DNA of 64,000 nucleotides from Achromobacter xylosoxidans A8 (lineage in GTDB: Bacteria > Pseudomonadota > Gammaproteobacteria > Burkholderiales > Burkholderiaceae_B). Below, in pieces: positions 27,544 to 38,998 of this stretch. The first letter of the stretch is position 1; each line of letters begins with the position of its first letter. Made by a program: the position numbers and the translations under genes. The stretch covers positions 1,612,001 through 1,676,000 of the forward strand of contig NC_014640.1 of NCBI RefSeq assembly GCF_000165835.1, given 5' to 3'. Under the pieces are notes generated by a model, which saw only the letters and a list, made by a program, of their open reading frames with translations, made no database searches and had not been told where the DNA came from.

Positions 27544-28479
27544 ATGAAAATCGCTTTTGTCTTTCCTGGCCAAGGTTCCCAAGCTGTCGGCATGCTGGAC
27601 GCCTGGTCCGGCGTCGCGGCCGTCACGGACACCGTGGCGCGGGCCAGCCAGGCGCTGGGGCAGGATCTGGGCGCGCTGATCGCGCAGGGTCCCGCAGAAC
27701 AGCTCAACCTGACCACCAATACCCAGCCCGCCATGCTGACCGCCGGTGTCGCGATGTACGCGGCCTGGTGTGCCGCGGGCGGCCGCAAGCCCGATGTCGT
27801 GGCCGGCCACAGCCTGGGCGAGTACGCCGCATTGACGGCCGCAGGCTCGCTCGCGCTCGAAGACGCCGTGCGCCTGGTGCGAGTGCGCGCTGATGCCATG
27901 CAGGCTGCCGTACCGGTGGGCACCGGCGCCATGGCCGCCATCCTGGGCTTGGACGACGACGCCGTGCGCGCTGCCTGCGAGGCTGCTGCCCAGGGCGAGG
28001 TCGTCGAGGCCGTAAACTTCAACGCGCCTGCGCAGGTCGTGATCGCAGGCCACAAGGCCGCGGTCGAACGCGCCTGCGAACTGGCCAAGGCGGCGGGCGC
28101 CAAGCGCGCGCTGTTGCTGCCGGTGTCCGCACCGTTCCATTCCAGCCTGCTCAAGCCCGCCGCCGAAGTGCTGGCCGGCGCGCTGGCTGGCGTGACGGTG
28201 TCCGCGCCGCAAGTGCAAGTGATCAACAACGTCGACGTGGCTTCGCCTGTCGAACCCGGGGCAATCCGGGATGCGCTGGTGCGCCAGGCATGGCATCCTG
28301 TGCGCTGGGTTGAAACCCTGCGCGCGATGAAGGCGCAGGGCGTCACGCACATCATCGAATGCGGTCCCGGCAAGGTGCTGGCCGGCCTGACCAAGCGCAT
28401 CGACCCCGAACTCACGGGCATGGCCATTACCGATCCTGCTTCGCTGGAAGCCGCGTTGGCCGCCGTCAACGGAAATTAA
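27544..28479 (+). CDS. fabD: Malonyl-CoA:ACP transacylase
   Basis: 311 aa. Loads malonyl groups onto AcpP. The oxyanion loop FPGQGSQ, the nucleophile Ser90 in GHSLGEYAAL and the partner His in SAPFHSSLL (about 201) are all in place. ATG 27544 gives the canonical MKIAFVFPGQGSQ start. fabG begins 4 bp after the stop. Confidence 0.97.
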   Translation: MKIAFVFPGQGSQAVGMLDAWSGVAAVTDTVARASQALGQDLGALIAQGPAEQLNLTTNTQPAMLTAGVAMYAAWCAAGGRKPDVVAGHSLGEYAALTAAGSLALEDAVRLVRVRADAMQAAVPVGTGAMAAILGLDDDAVRAACEAAAQGEVVEAVNFNAPAQVVIAGHKAAVERACELAKAAGAKRALLLPVSAPFHSSLLKPAAEVLAGALAGVTVSAPQVQVINNVDVASPVEPGAIRDALVRQAWHPVRWVETLRAMKAQGVTHIIECGPGKVLAGLTKRIDPELTGMAITDPASLEAALAAVNGN

Positions 28480-28483
28480 GAAC

Positions 28484-29236
28484 ATGGACAACACCTCGAT
28501 CGAACTGCAGGGCAAGATCGCGCTGGTGACCGGCGCCACGCGCGGCATCGGCCGCGCCATTGCCCAGGAACTGGCTGCGCGCGGCGCCACGGTCGTCGGC
28601 ACCGCCACCTCCGAATCGGGCGCTGCCGCCATTACCGAAGCGCTGGCGCCGTTGGGCGGCCGCGGCGTGGTGCTGGACGTGACCGACGCCGCTGCCTGCG
28701 ATGCGCTGATCGATGCGCTGGGCAAGGAAGGCGGCGGTCCCCATATCCTCGTCAATAACGCCGGCATCACCCGTGATACGCTGGCAATGCGCATGAAGGA
28801 CGAGGACTGGTTGGCGGTCATCGACACCAATCTGGCGTCAGTTTTCCGCCTGTCGCGCGCCGTGCTGCGCAATATGATGAAGGCCCGCTGGGGACGCATC
28901 ATCAACGTCACGTCGGTGGTGGGTTCCAGCGGCAACCCCGGCCAGGCCAACTACGCGGCCGCCAAGGCCGGCGTGGCTGGCATGTCGCGCGCCCTGGCGC
29001 GCGAGCTGGGCAGCCGCAACATCACCGTGAACTGCGTCGCGCCCGGTTTCATCGATACCGACATGACGCGCGCGTTGGGCGAAAATCAGACTGCGGCCCT
29101 GTTGCAGCAGATTCCGCTCGGCCGCCTGGGTTCGCCCGCCGACATCGCCCACGCAGTGGCGTTTTTGTCCGGACCGCAGGCGGGTTACATTACCGGCACC
29201 ACCCTGCACGTCAACGGCGGGATGTACATGCAATAA
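28484..29236 (+). CDS. fabG: 3-oxoacyl-ACP reductase
   Basis: 250 aa short-chain dehydrogenase; NADPH-dependent reduction of beta-ketoacyl-ACP. Cofactor loop [12 protein letters not shown] motif (NNAGITRD), catalytic Ser in TSVVGSSG and Tyr/Lys in YAAAKAG; the C-terminus reads HVNGGMYM, as in FabG tetramers. Direct neighbour of fabD and acpP, so it is the pathway enzyme rather than a catabolic SDR. Confidence 0.97.
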
Positions 29237-29389
29237 GTCACGAATCGCGCGTAGGCGGCCAGTTCCGCCGCGCCGCCGCCGGACTCGATCGGCGCGGCAA
29301 CGCGAGATTCAACCGGAAACGCCGCACACCGGTTTCCTGCGCCACTCCCGGCGACAGATCAAGTGCGCGGTGTTATTTTTCTCACGGCC

Positions 29390-29425
29390 AGGCGTCGCAA
29401 AACTCAGCGCTTGGCTATAATTCGC
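29390..29425 (+). promoter_or_regulatory. Probable acpP promoter
   Basis: A perfect -10 box TATAAT at 29416-29421, about 30 bp before the acpP start, in the 215-bp fabG-acpP gap. The -35 match 17 bp upstream is weak. A separate promoter would fit the high ACP demand. Confidence 0.5.
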
Positions 29426-29451
29426 GGGATTTTTCCCATTTGGAGATCTGC

Positions 29452-29691
29452 ATGGAAAGCATCGAACAGCGCGTCAAGAAGATCGTCGCTGAACAACTTG
29501 GCGTCAACGAAGCCGAGATCAAGAACGAATCCTCCTTCCTTGACGACCTCGGTGCCGATTCGCTCGACATGGTCGAACTGGTCATGGCGCTCGAAGACGA
29601 ATTCGAGACCGAGATCCCCGACGAAGAGGCCGAAAAGATCACGACCGTGCAACAAGCGATTGACTACATCAATTCGCACGGCAAGCAGTAA
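29452..29691 (+). CDS. acpP: Acyl carrier protein
   Basis: 79 aa, acidic, four-helix bundle. Ser37 in [12 protein letters not shown] receives 4'-phosphopantetheine. The carrier for all intermediates of the fab enzymes, PlsX and lipid A acylation. GGAG 8-9 bases before ATG 29452. fabF follows after a 192-bp gap holding a large nested RNA structure. Confidence 0.98.
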
Positions 29692-29751
29692 GCTGGGCTT
29701 TTACCCTTCTGGTTGCCTCGCGACATCCGTCGCAGCCAACCGGGAAATCGG

Positions 29752-29866
29752 GGCGGTTTCAGGAATTTGCCGTGCGGTCCGCATGCGGGAAGGGCGTAGT
29801 CAAGCCCGACCCGCTTTCGTGTGGACCGCACGTGCAGCGCATCCCGAAAACCGCCTTTCTTTTGTC
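29752..29866 (+). promoter_or_regulatory. Nested stem structure between acpP and fabF (candidate attenuator)
   Basis: Three nested helices: outer GGCGGTTT (29752-29759) with AAACCGCC (29848-29855); middle CGTGCGGTCC (29771-29780) with GGACCGCACG (29823-29832), extended by TGC/GCA across one bulge; inner GCGGG-AA-GGGC (29785-29795) with GCCC-GA-CCCGC (29804-29814) around an 8-base loop. The outer stem is followed at once by TTTCTTTTGTCTGTTT. This looks like a terminator-type or processing element that would lower fabF expression relative to acpP. Confidence 0.65.
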
Positions 29867-29883
29867 TGTTTGAGGAGTCATCC

Positions 29884-31113
29884 GTGAAGCGACGTGTCGT
29901 CATCACTGGCCTGGGTATCGTTTCTCCCGTCGGGAACGACTTGACCACCGCTTGGGACAATATCGTCAACGGACGTTCTGGCATCAGCCGCATCACCCGT
30001 TTCGATCCCTCGGCCATCACCACGCATATTGCCGGCGAAGTCAAAGACTTCGACATCAGCACCTATATCTCGGCCAAGGAAGCCCGCCAGATGGATACCT
30101 TCATCCATTACGGCCTGGCCGCCGGGATGCAGGCATGGCGCGATTGCGGCCTGGAAGTCACCGAAGCCAACGCAGAACGCATCGGCGTGATCGTGGGTTC
30201 CGGCATTGGCGGCCTGCCGCGCATCGAGGAAACCCAGGTCGAATACCTGGCCAAGGGTCCGCGCCGCATTTCGCCGTTCTTCGTGCCCGGTTCGCTGATC
30301 AACTTGATCTCCGGCCATCTGTCCATTACCTATGGCATGAAGGGTCCGAGCTACGCCGTGGTGTCGGCTTGCACCACCGGTCTGCATTGCATTGGCGATG
30401 CCGCGCGCCTGATCGAGTACGGCGATGCCGACGTCATGGTGGCTGGCGGCGCCGAATCGACCGTGTCGCCGCTGGGCATCGGCGGTTTCGCCGCCATGCG
30501 CGCCTTGTCGACCCGCAATGACGATCCTGAAACGGCTTCGCGTCCCTGGGACCGCGACCGCGACGGCTTCGTGCTGGGCGAGGGCGCAGGCGTACTGGTG
30601 CTGGAAGAGTACGAACACGCCAAAAAACGCGGCGCGCGCATCTACGGTGAGCTCGCGGGCTATGGCATGAGCTCGGACGCGCACCACATCACGGCTCCCG
30701 ACAAGGACGGCCCGCGCCGCGGCGTGTTGAACGCGCTGCGCAACGGCGGCTTGAACGCGGAAGACATCCAGTACGTCAACGCCCACGGCACCTCGACGCC
30801 CCTGGGCGACAAGAACGAGACCGATGCGCTGAAGCTGGCTTTCGGCGACCACGCCAAGAAGCTGGTGGTCAATTCGACCAAGTCCATGACCGGGCACCTG
30901 CTCGGCGCGGCCGGCGGCATCGAGGCGGTGTTCACCACCCTGGCGGTCTACAACCAGGTGTCGCCGCCCACGATCAACATCTTCAATCAAGATCCGGAAT
31001 GCGATCTGGATTACTGCGCCAACGAGGCGCGGCAGATGAAGATCGACGTCGGCCTGTCCAACTCGTTCGGCTTCGGCGGCACCAACGGCTCGATGGCCGT
31101 TCGCCGGGTCTGA
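29884..31113 (+). CDS. fabF: Beta-ketoacyl-ACP synthase II
   Basis: 409 aa. Elongating condensing enzyme. Triad: Cys163 (VVSACTTGLHC), His in NAHGTSTPLGD, His in TGHLLGAAGG. GTG 29884 is chosen as start: it follows GAGGAG at 29872-29877 and gives VKRRVVITGLG, the family N-terminus; the longer open frame to 29821 lacks homology. Next is the YgfX-like gene after one base. Confidence 0.97.
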   Translation: MKRRVVITGLGIVSPVGNDLTTAWDNIVNGRSGISRITRFDPSAITTHIAGEVKDFDISTYISAKEARQMDTFIHYGLAAGMQAWRDCGLEVTEANAERIGVIVGSGIGGLPRIEETQVEYLAKGPRRISPFFVPGSLINLISGHLSITYGMKGPSYAVVSACTTGLHCIGDAARLIEYGDADVMVAGGAESTVSPLGIGGFAAMRALSTRNDDPETASRPWDRDRDGFVLGEGAGVLVLEEYEHAKKRGARIYGELAGYGMSSDAHHITAPDKDGPRRGVLNALRNGGLNAEDIQYVNAHGTSTPLGDKNETDALKLAFGDHAKKLVVNSTKSMTGHLLGAAGGIEAVFTTLAVYNQVSPPTINIFNQDPECDLDYCANEARQMKIDVGLSNSFGFGGTNGSMAVRRV

Positions 31114-31114
31114 T

Positions 31115-31609
31115 TTGGACGAGCCGTTCGGGGGGCGCTGGGCGTTGCGCGTGCCTGTCCTGCGGCCAAAAAGCGCCACGGCGCTTTTTGGCCTGGCGCT
31201 GGCCGCCGCTGGCGGCAGCGCGCTAATGGCCGCGTCCTGGCACGGCATGGCATGGGCGGCGGGCACGGCGATCGCGCTGCTGCTGGTCCTGGCCGGGCTG
31301 TTACACTCGGCACGGAGCAGCCTGTCCCCTGTATCCGCCTTGCGCGCGGCAGCCGGGGCAGGGCGCTGGCAGGTGCGCCTGCCGCAAGGCTGGCAGGACG
31401 CGAGGCTGTTGCAAGAACAGCGCGGTCCGAGCTGGCTGACGCTCACTTTGCAGCCCTTGCCCACCGGGAGTACGGCCTTTACCAACAGCACAATTACCCT
31501 CACCGTCTGGCAGCGGACCTCGCGACCTGAGTCCTGGCGGCGCCTGTGCCTGCTGGCTGGCGCGGCGCGTCCCGCCCGTCCGGCGGCCCGCCTGCGGGAG
31601 GCGTCATGA
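31115..31609 (+). CDS. YgfX-like small inner-membrane protein
   Basis: 164 aa from a TTG at 31115 (GTG 31151 is an alternative; no convincing ribosome site for either). Two hydrophobic helices lie at about 22-42 and 45-63, then a soluble part ending TITLTVWQRTSRPESWRRLCLL. This layout (two TM helices, then a small beta-rich domain ending WRRL) resembles the YgfX/CptA family. Its stop overlaps the rpoE ATG (ATGA), so it is translated with the sigma factor. Function unknown here; a link to the envelope-stress operon is inferred only from position. Confidence 0.65.
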   Translation: MDEPFGGRWALRVPVLRPKSATALFGLALAAAGGSALMAASWHGMAWAAGTAIALLLVLAGLLHSARSSLSPVSALRAAAGAGRWQVRLPQGWQDARLLQEQRGPSWLTLTLQPLPTGSTAFTNSTITLTVWQRTSRPESWRRLCLLAGAARPARPAARLREAS

Positions 31610-32205
31610 GCGAGCGCGAAGTCGACGCTGAGCTTGTCGCGCGCGTCCAGCGGGGCGACAAGAAGGCTTTCGACCTGTTGGTGCTCAAGTACCAGCGCAA
31701 GATTCTCCGCCTCTTGGCCCGCATGATCCGCGACCCCTCGGAGATCGAGGACGTGGCCCAGGAGGCCTTCATCAAGGCCTACCGCGCTTTGCCCCAGTTT
31801 CGGGGCGAGAGCGCCTTTTACACTTGGTTGTACCGGATCGCCATCAATACGGCGCGCAACTGGCTGGCCTCGCAGGGCCGGCGCCCCAGCGCGCCCAATG
31901 CGATAGAAACGGAAGACGGTGAAACTTTTAACGAAACCGACAACCTAACCGATATAAGCACGCCGGAATCCATGGTCGCCAGCCGCGAAATCGCCGAGAC
32001 GGTGAACGCGGCTATCGAGGAATTGCCTGAAGAATTGCGCACCGCAATTGTCCTGCGTGAAATCGAAGGTATGAGTTACGAAGACATCGCCCAAAGCATG
32101 GATTGCCCTATCGGTACGGTGCGCTCCCGCATTTTTCGTGCGCGTGAAGCCATTGCCGTCAAGTTGCGTCCGTTGCTAGGCACCGATGCCGAGCGTCGCT
32201 GGTAA
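31606..32205 (+). CDS. rpoE: ECF sigma factor RpoE/AlgU
   Basis: 199 aa. Region 2 is about 20-90 (KYQRKILRLLARMIRDPSEIEDVAQEAF) and region 4 about 135-190 (LPEELRTAIVLREIEGMSYEDIAQ with HTH). Controls the envelope-stress regulon; held by the anti-sigma MucA/RseA encoded next. The order rpoE-mucA-mucB-mucD without mucC matches Bordetella-type genomes. ATG 31606 overlaps the upstream stop. Confidence 0.96.
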   Translation: MSEREVDAELVARVQRGDKKAFDLLVLKYQRKILRLLARMIRDPSEIEDVAQEAFIKAYRALPQFRGESAFYTWLYRIAINTARNWLASQGRRPSAPNAIETEDGETFNETDNLTDISTPESMVASREIAETVNAAIEELPEELRTAIVLREIEGMSYEDIAQSMDCPIGTVRSRIFRAREAIAVKLRPLLGTDAERRW

Positions 32206-32217
32206 GGAGTGGCAGTC

Positions 32218-32727
32218 ATGCAAACAGCAGCCAAATCCGTTGTGATCGCCGAGGCCTCCTGGGAGGAATCGGTTTCCGCCTGGATGGACGGAGAAGAATC
32301 CGACGACATATTTCCCGGTTTGTTGTCCCGCGAGGGGCGCGAGACCTGGGACACCTATCATCTGATCGGTGATTCCCTGCGCAACGCCGATCTGGCGCTG
32401 ACCCCCAGCGCGGCCTTCCAGGCCCGCCTGGCACGGGCGCTGGACGCGGAATTGCCCATTGTTGCGGCGCCTCGGCGCCGCTCGCCATTGCGGGTCGGCC
32501 TGTCCGGCCTGGCCGTGGCAGCGGCGGTCGCGACCGTTGCCTGGGTGGCGCAGCCTTACCTGACCGGCGAACCGGCCACTGAGGTGCGCGTGCTGGCTGA
32601 TGCCAGCACTACGCCGGCTGCGAGCGCCGAGGATACGGGCCTGCGCGACTATCTGGAGGCGCATCGCCAGATGGCCGGCCCCAGCGCCGTGCGCCAGGTG
32701 TCCTTCGACACCGGAGTGGGGCGCTGA
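32218..32727 (+). CDS. rseA: Anti-sigma factor RseA/MucA
   Basis: 169 aa. The cytoplasmic N-terminal domain (about 1-85, SWEESVSAWMDGEESDDI and WDTYHLIGDSLRN) binds the sigma factor; one membrane helix at about 98-116 (VGLSGLAVAAAVATVAWVA); the rest is periplasmic and contacts RseB. ATG 32218 is preferred because AAGGAG lies eight bases upstream; GTG 32209 is too close to it. Its stop overlaps the rseB start. Degradation by DegS/RseP-type proteases encoded elsewhere is expected. Confidence 0.92.
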   Translation: MQTAAKSVVIAEASWEESVSAWMDGEESDDIFPGLLSREGRETWDTYHLIGDSLRNADLALTPSAAFQARLARALDAELPIVAAPRRRSPLRVGLSGLAVAAAVATVAWVAQPYLTGEPATEVRVLADASTTPAASAEDTGLRDYLEAHRQMAGPSAVRQVSFDTGVGR

Positions 32728-33809
32728 TGGCGTTGGTGCTTCCCTCGCGTTGGCCGGTGCTGGGTCGGGCCGCCACGCTGCAGGCCCACCGCGCCGGCTG
32801 GTTTGCCGCCACGCTCCTGACCGCTTTCCTGGCCGCGCATGAACCCGCGCGCGCGGCCGATGCCGCGCCTGCGGCCGCCGACGACGTGGTCCAGCTGCTG
32901 ACCCGTATCCAACAAGCCGCCCGCAAGCAGGACTACGCGGGCGTCTTCATGTACCAGCAGGGCGAAACGATCCAGTCCTCGCGCCTGGTGCACGTCATGG
33001 ACGGCACCGGCGAGCGTGAACGCCTGGAAATCCTCGACGGCCAGCCGCGCGAGTACCTGCGCCACAACGAAGACGTGCAGTGCCTGATCCCCGAGCGCAA
33101 GACCGTGCTGCTGGAGCGCCGCCGCGGCGACCGCTTCCCCGGCCTGCTGCTGGGAGAAGCGGCGAATCTGTCCGAGTTCTACAAGATCCGCGCCGAATCC
33201 GCGCTGCACCGCGTGGCCGGGCGGGAGTGCCGCCTGATCACGATTGAACCGCTGGACAAGCTGCGCTACGGTTACCGGCTGTGCGCGGATGTCGAAACCA
33301 ATCTGCTGCTCAAGGCCCAGACGCTGAATGCGGCCCGGGGCGTGGTCGAACAAGTCTCGTTCACCTCGCTGCGGTTGGGCCCGGAAGTCGATCCCCAGTT
33401 GCTGACCTCGCGCTGGAGCACGCGCGACTGGAAGGTGCTGGAACCCTCGATGAAGCCCGTGGACCTGGCCGCCCAAGGCTGGCGCATTCCGGCGCCCAAG
33501 GGTTTCAAGCCGGTCATGCAGGTGGCGCGTTCGATGGGCAAGGGCGTTACGGTCAACCAGATGGTATTGTCCGATGGACTGGCGGCCATTTCCGTGTTCA
33601 TCGAGCCCTACGACAGCCAGCGCGGCCACCGTCCTCCCCACGGCGCCGCGCAACGCGGGGCGATCACCGTCTATGGCACGCGCATCGCTGATTTCTGGCT
33701 GACCGCCGTGGGCGAAGTGCCCGTCGCGACGCTGGAACAGCTGGCGCAAGCCACTGAATATGTGCCCGCCGCGCCTGCGGCAGCAACGCCCCCAGCTGAG
33801 CCCAAGTGA
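32727..33809 (+). CDS. rseB: Sigma-E regulator RseB/MucB
   Basis: 360 aa periplasmic protein that shields RseA and senses mislocalised lipopolysaccharide in enterobacteria. A signal peptide covers about the first 44 residues (cleavage near PARAADA). The larger N-terminal domain with YAGVFMYQQGE and the smaller C-terminal domain (about 245-340) match MucB/RseB; the last 20 residues are a Pro/Ala tail. ATGA overlap with rseA indicates coupled synthesis. Confidence 0.93.
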   Translation: MALVLPSRWPVLGRAATLQAHRAGWFAATLLTAFLAAHEPARAADAAPAAADDVVQLLTRIQQAARKQDYAGVFMYQQGETIQSSRLVHVMDGTGERERLEILDGQPREYLRHNEDVQCLIPERKTVLLERRRGDRFPGLLLGEAANLSEFYKIRAESALHRVAGRECRLITIEPLDKLRYGYRLCADVETNLLLKAQTLNAARGVVEQVSFTSLRLGPEVDPQLLTSRWSTRDWKVLEPSMKPVDLAAQGWRIPAPKGFKPVMQVARSMGKGVTVNQMVLSDGLAAISVFIEPYDSQRGHRPPHGAAQRGAITVYGTRIADFWLTAVGEVPVATLEQLAQATEYVPAAPAAATPPAEPK

Positions 33810-33849
33810 TCGGCCAGCTGCGGCAAGCAGCAATTTCGGAGTAACACTT

Positions 33850-35334
33850 ATGAAAGCAATGACAGTGTCGAATGCATTTTTCCGGCGCTTTCTGGTGGCG
33901 GCCGCGGCCAGCGTCATGATGGCCGGCGCCTACGTGCCTGCTGCTGTCGCTCAGGCGTCGGCGGCGACGCTGCCTGATTTCACGAGCATTGTCGAAAAGG
34001 CCGACCCCGCGGTCGTCAACATCCGCACCACGGCCACGGTGCCGGTGCGCGGCATGGGGCCTGGCGGCGGCAATGATCCCTACGAACTGTTCCGCTGGTT
34101 CTTCGGCCCCGAATTCCAGCCTCCCGGCGGCGGCCAACCCGGCCCGTCGCAACGCCAGCGTCCGCAGCCTTCCCAGCCCGAAGAGCGCACCGTGCCGCGC
34201 GGCGTGGGTTCCGGCTTCTTCATTTCGGACGACGGCTACATCCTGACCAACAACCACGTGGTGGTGGACGCGACGGACATCTACGTCACGCTGACCGACG
34301 GCCGCGAGTTCAAGGCCAAGGTCATCGGCACGGATGAACGCACCGACGTCGCGCTGATCAAGATCGAAGCCAAGGACATGACGCCGCTGGTCATCGGCGA
34401 TCCCAAGAAGCTCAAGAAGGGGCAGTGGGTGCTGGCCATCGGTTCGCCGTTTGGCCTGGATTCCACCGTGACCTCCGGCATCGTCAGCGCCATCGGCCGC
34501 GATACCGGCGAATACCTGCCCTTCATCCAGACTGACGTGGCGGTCAACCCGGGCAACTCGGGCGGTCCGCTGATCAATCTGCAGGGCGAGGTGGTGGGCA
34601 TCAACTCCCAGATCATTTCGCGCAGCGGCGGCTTCATGGGCATTTCGCTGGCCATCCCGATCGACGAAGCCATGCGCGTCGTGGACCAGCTGCGGGCTAC
34701 CGGCAAGGTCACGCGCGGCCGCGTCGGCGTGCAGATCGGCGAAGTGGGCAAGGACGTGGCCGAAGCCATCGGTCTGCCCAAGGCCGAGGGCGCGCTGGTC
34801 AGCAGCGTGGAAGCCGAAGGTCCCGCCGAGCAGGCTGGCGTGCAGCCGGGCGACGTGATCCTCAAGTTCAACGGCGAACCCATCAAGCGCTGGTCCGATC
34901 TGCCGCGCATCGTGGGTGAAACCAAGCCCGGCACGCGCGCCGACATGGAAGTGTGGCGCAAGGGCAAGAACCTGACCCTGTCGGTCAAGGTCGGCGAAAT
35001 CCCGACCGAAAAGGCCGCCAACGCCAGCAAGAAGGGCGCGGCGCCGGTGCCGGAAGTCACCAATGCGCTGGGCCTGGGCGTGGTCGACGTGCCGGCCGAC
35101 GTGCAGAAGAAGCTGCGCATCAAGGGCGGCGTCCAGGTCAAGGTGGCCGAAGGCGCTGCCGGCAAGGCCGGCCTGCAGGAAGGCGACATCGTGTTGGCCC
35201 TGAACGACACCGACGTCACGGGCGCCAAGCAGTTCGGCGAACTCGTGGCCAAGCTGGACAAGGGCCGCGCGGCCGGCCTGCTGGTGCGCCGCGGCGACCA
35301 GACGCAGTGGGTGGCGGTGCCGGCATCGAAGTAA
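33850..35334 (+). CDS. mucD: DegP/MucD-family periplasmic serine protease
   Basis: 494 aa. Signal peptide to about residue 35. Trypsin-like domain with His136 (TNNHVV), Asp166 (RTDVALIK) and Ser237 (PGNSGGPL), then two PDZ domains (about 285-375 and 400-490). A Pro/Gln/Gly-rich loop at 88-115 corresponds to the LA-loop region. Degrades or refolds damaged envelope proteins. Last gene of the rpoE unit; ATG 33850 follows GGAGTA, with ATG 33859 as alternative. Confidence 0.95.
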   Translation: MKAMTVSNAFFRRFLVAAAASVMMAGAYVPAAVAQASAATLPDFTSIVEKADPAVVNIRTTATVPVRGMGPGGGNDPYELFRWFFGPEFQPPGGGQPGPSQRQRPQPSQPEERTVPRGVGSGFFISDDGYILTNNHVVVDATDIYVTLTDGREFKAKVIGTDERTDVALIKIEAKDMTPLVIGDPKKLKKGQWVLAIGSPFGLDSTVTSGIVSAIGRDTGEYLPFIQTDVAVNPGNSGGPLINLQGEVVGINSQIISRSGGFMGISLAIPIDEAMRVVDQLRATGKVTRGRVGVQIGEVGKDVAEAIGLPKAEGALVSSVEAEGPAEQAGVQPGDVILKFNGEPIKRWSDLPRIVGETKPGTRADMEVWRKGKNLTLSVKVGEIPTEKAANASKKGAAPVPEVTNALGLGVVDVPADVQKKLRIKGGVQVKVAEGAAGKAGLQEGDIVLALNDTDVTGAKQFGELVAKLDKGRAAGLLVRRGDQTQWVAVPASK

Positions 35335-35403
35335 TGCCGGGCCCGTCCCCCGAGTTCGCAGAAAAAAGGCTCAAGACCGGCTAAAATGGCTGGTTGCCGC
35401 AAG

Positions 35404-35430
35404 AGGGGGCGCATGGCGCCCCCTTGTTTT
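35404..35430 (+). terminator. Rho-independent terminator between mucD and lepA
   Basis: AGGGGGCGC-ATG-GCGCCCCCT, perfect 9-bp stem, then TGTTTT. Separates the stress operon from lepA; a -10-like TAAAAT lies just upstream at 35382-35387. Confidence 0.8.
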
Positions 35431-35533
35431 GCCCGGGCCAGGCCCGTTGGCACCCTCCTCGTCAGCCGTGCGTATTCCGGCGGCGGTGTCTTCCGGCCCC
35501 GTGCCGAGTGTTCCGTCCCTTATAACTTCAAGC

Positions 35534-37327
<1,794 letters not shown>

Positions 37328-37349
37328 AACCCGAAAAGGCGGTTAGCTG

Positions 37350-38234
37350 ATGAGTTGGAACTTTGCCCTGATTCTTTTTGTTTTGCTGGTGTTGACCGGC
37401 ATTATCTGGGTGCTTGATCTGGCAGTGCTGCGCAAGGGCCGCGAACGCCGGGCCCAGGCGGCAATGGCGCAATACGATACGGCCCTGGTCGGCGACGCCC
37501 AGGAAGCCGAGCGCCTGCGCCGCGAAGCCGGCGACGCCGCGCGCCGCATGCCGTGGTGGATCGAATACGCCGTCAGCTTCTTCCCGGTGATCCTGTTCGT
37601 GTTCATGCTGCGCTCGTTCGTGGTCGAGCCGTTCCGCATCCCGTCGGGTTCCATGCTGCCGACCCTGCAGTCGGGCGACTTGATCCTGGTGAACAAGTTC
37701 AGCTACGGCCTGCGCCTGCCGGTCATCGACAAGAAGGTCATCGAGGTAGGCAAGCCCCAGCGCGGCGACGTGTTCGTGTTCCGCTACCCCGTGGATCCGG
37801 ACGTCGACTACATCAAGCGTGTGGTTGGCCTGCCGGGCGACGAGATCGCCTACCTGGACAAAAAGCTCTACATCAATGGCGAATTGGTGCCGCATATACG
37901 CGACGGCGACTACTTCGAACCGGATCGTGTCTCGTATATTGCACAATATAAAGAGAAGTTGGGCGAAGTTGAGCACAAAATCCTGCTGGATGAGGGAAAG
38001 CCGCAGGAGTACAACGCGATGTGGCAATTTCCCAACCGCCAGAACTGCCAATACAGCCGTAATGGGGTACGCTGCAAAGTACCCGAGGGGCAGTTCTTCG
38101 CCATGGGCGATAATCGGGATAACAGCGCCGACAGCCGATACTGGGGCTTCGTTCCGGAATCCAATATCGTCGGGCGCGCGTTCTTCATCTGGATGAATTT
38201 CAGCGATCTCAGCCGCATCGGCCGCTTCAACTGA
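37350..38234 (+). CDS. lepB: Signal peptidase I
   Basis: 294 aa. Two N-terminal membrane segments (about 3-25 and 73-90), then the periplasmic catalytic domain. Nucleophile Ser101 in PSGSMLPTL and general base Lys156 in [12 protein letters not shown]; box E is [14 protein letters not shown]. Removes signal peptides from exported proteins such as PagL, MucD and the binding proteins in this window. Confidence 0.97.
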   Translation: MSWNFALILFVLLVLTGIIWVLDLAVLRKGRERRAQAAMAQYDTALVGDAQEAERLRREAGDAARRMPWWIEYAVSFFPVILFVFMLRSFVVEPFRIPSGSMLPTLQSGDLILVNKFSYGLRLPVIDKKVIEVGKPQRGDVFVFRYPVDPDVDYIKRVVGLPGDEIAYLDKKLYINGELVPHIRDGDYFEPDRVSYIAQYKEKLGEVEHKILLDEGKPQEYNAMWQFPNRQNCQYSRNGVRCKVPEGQFFAMGDNRDNSADSRYWGFVPESNIVGRAFFIWMNFSDLSRIGRFN

Positions 38235-38236
38235 TT

Positions 38237-38998
38237 ATGTCGCTAGCCACGCTAGAAAACCGCCTGGATCACCACTTCAGTGATCCGGCATTGCTCGAAC
38301 AGGCGCTGACGCATCGCAGCCACGGCGCGCGCCACAACGAGCGCCTGGAATTCCTGGGGGATTCCGTGCTGAACTTCGTCGTTGCGGCGATGCTGTTCGA
38401 GCGCTATTCCAAAATCGACGAAGGCGATCTGTCGCGCCTGCGCGCCAATCTGGTCAAGCAGGCCTCGCTGGCGGACATCGCCCAGCGGCTGGAGCTGTCG
38501 CAGTACCTGCGCCTGGGCGAAGGCGAATTGAAGAGCGGCGGTTTCCGCCGTCCTTCCATTCTGGCGGACACGGTCGAGGCCCTGTTCGGCGCCGTGTTCC
38601 TGGACGCGGGCTTCGACGCCGCGCGCCGCGTGATCGTGCGCCAGTACCAACCGGTGCTGGCCTCCGTCGATCCCAAGACCCTGGGCAAGGACGCCAAGAC
38701 CTTGCTGCAGGAATTCCTGCAGGGCCGCAAGCTGGCGCTGCCGCTGTACACGGTGGTGGCCACGCATGGCGCGGCCCACAGCCAGCAATTCGAAGTCGAG
38801 TGCGCCATTCCGGCGCTCGAGATCAAGGTGATGGCGCCCGGCGCCAGCCGCCGCGCCGCCGAGCAATCGGCGGCCAAGCTGGCGCTGGAGGCCGCATTGG
38901 CCGTCAGCCCGGCGACCAAGGCTGCCCGCAAGTCGGGCAAGGCGCGCAAAACCGCGCAATTGTCGCTGCCGGTGGCAGTGGCTCAAGAGACTAAATGA
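38237..38998 (+). CDS. rnc: Ribonuclease III
   Basis: 253 aa. RNase III signature [13 protein letters not shown] with the catalytic acidic residues, then a dsRNA-binding domain (about 155-225). The C-terminal ~25 residues are Lys/Ala-rich. Processes rRNA precursors and duplex RNA; an antisense or long-stem RNA such as the acpP-fabF element could be a target. 2 bp after lepB; overlaps era by 4 bp. Confidence 0.97.
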   Translation: MSLATLENRLDHHFSDPALLEQALTHRSHGARHNERLEFLGDSVLNFVVAAMLFERYSKIDEGDLSRLRANLVKQASLADIAQRLELSQYLRLGEGELKSGGFRRPSILADTVEALFGAVFLDAGFDAARRVIVRQYQPVLASVDPKTLGKDAKTLLQEFLQGRKLALPLYTVVATHGAAHSQQFEVECAIPALEIKVMAPGASRRAAEQSAAKLALEAALAVSPATKAARKSGKARKTAQLSLPVAVAQETK

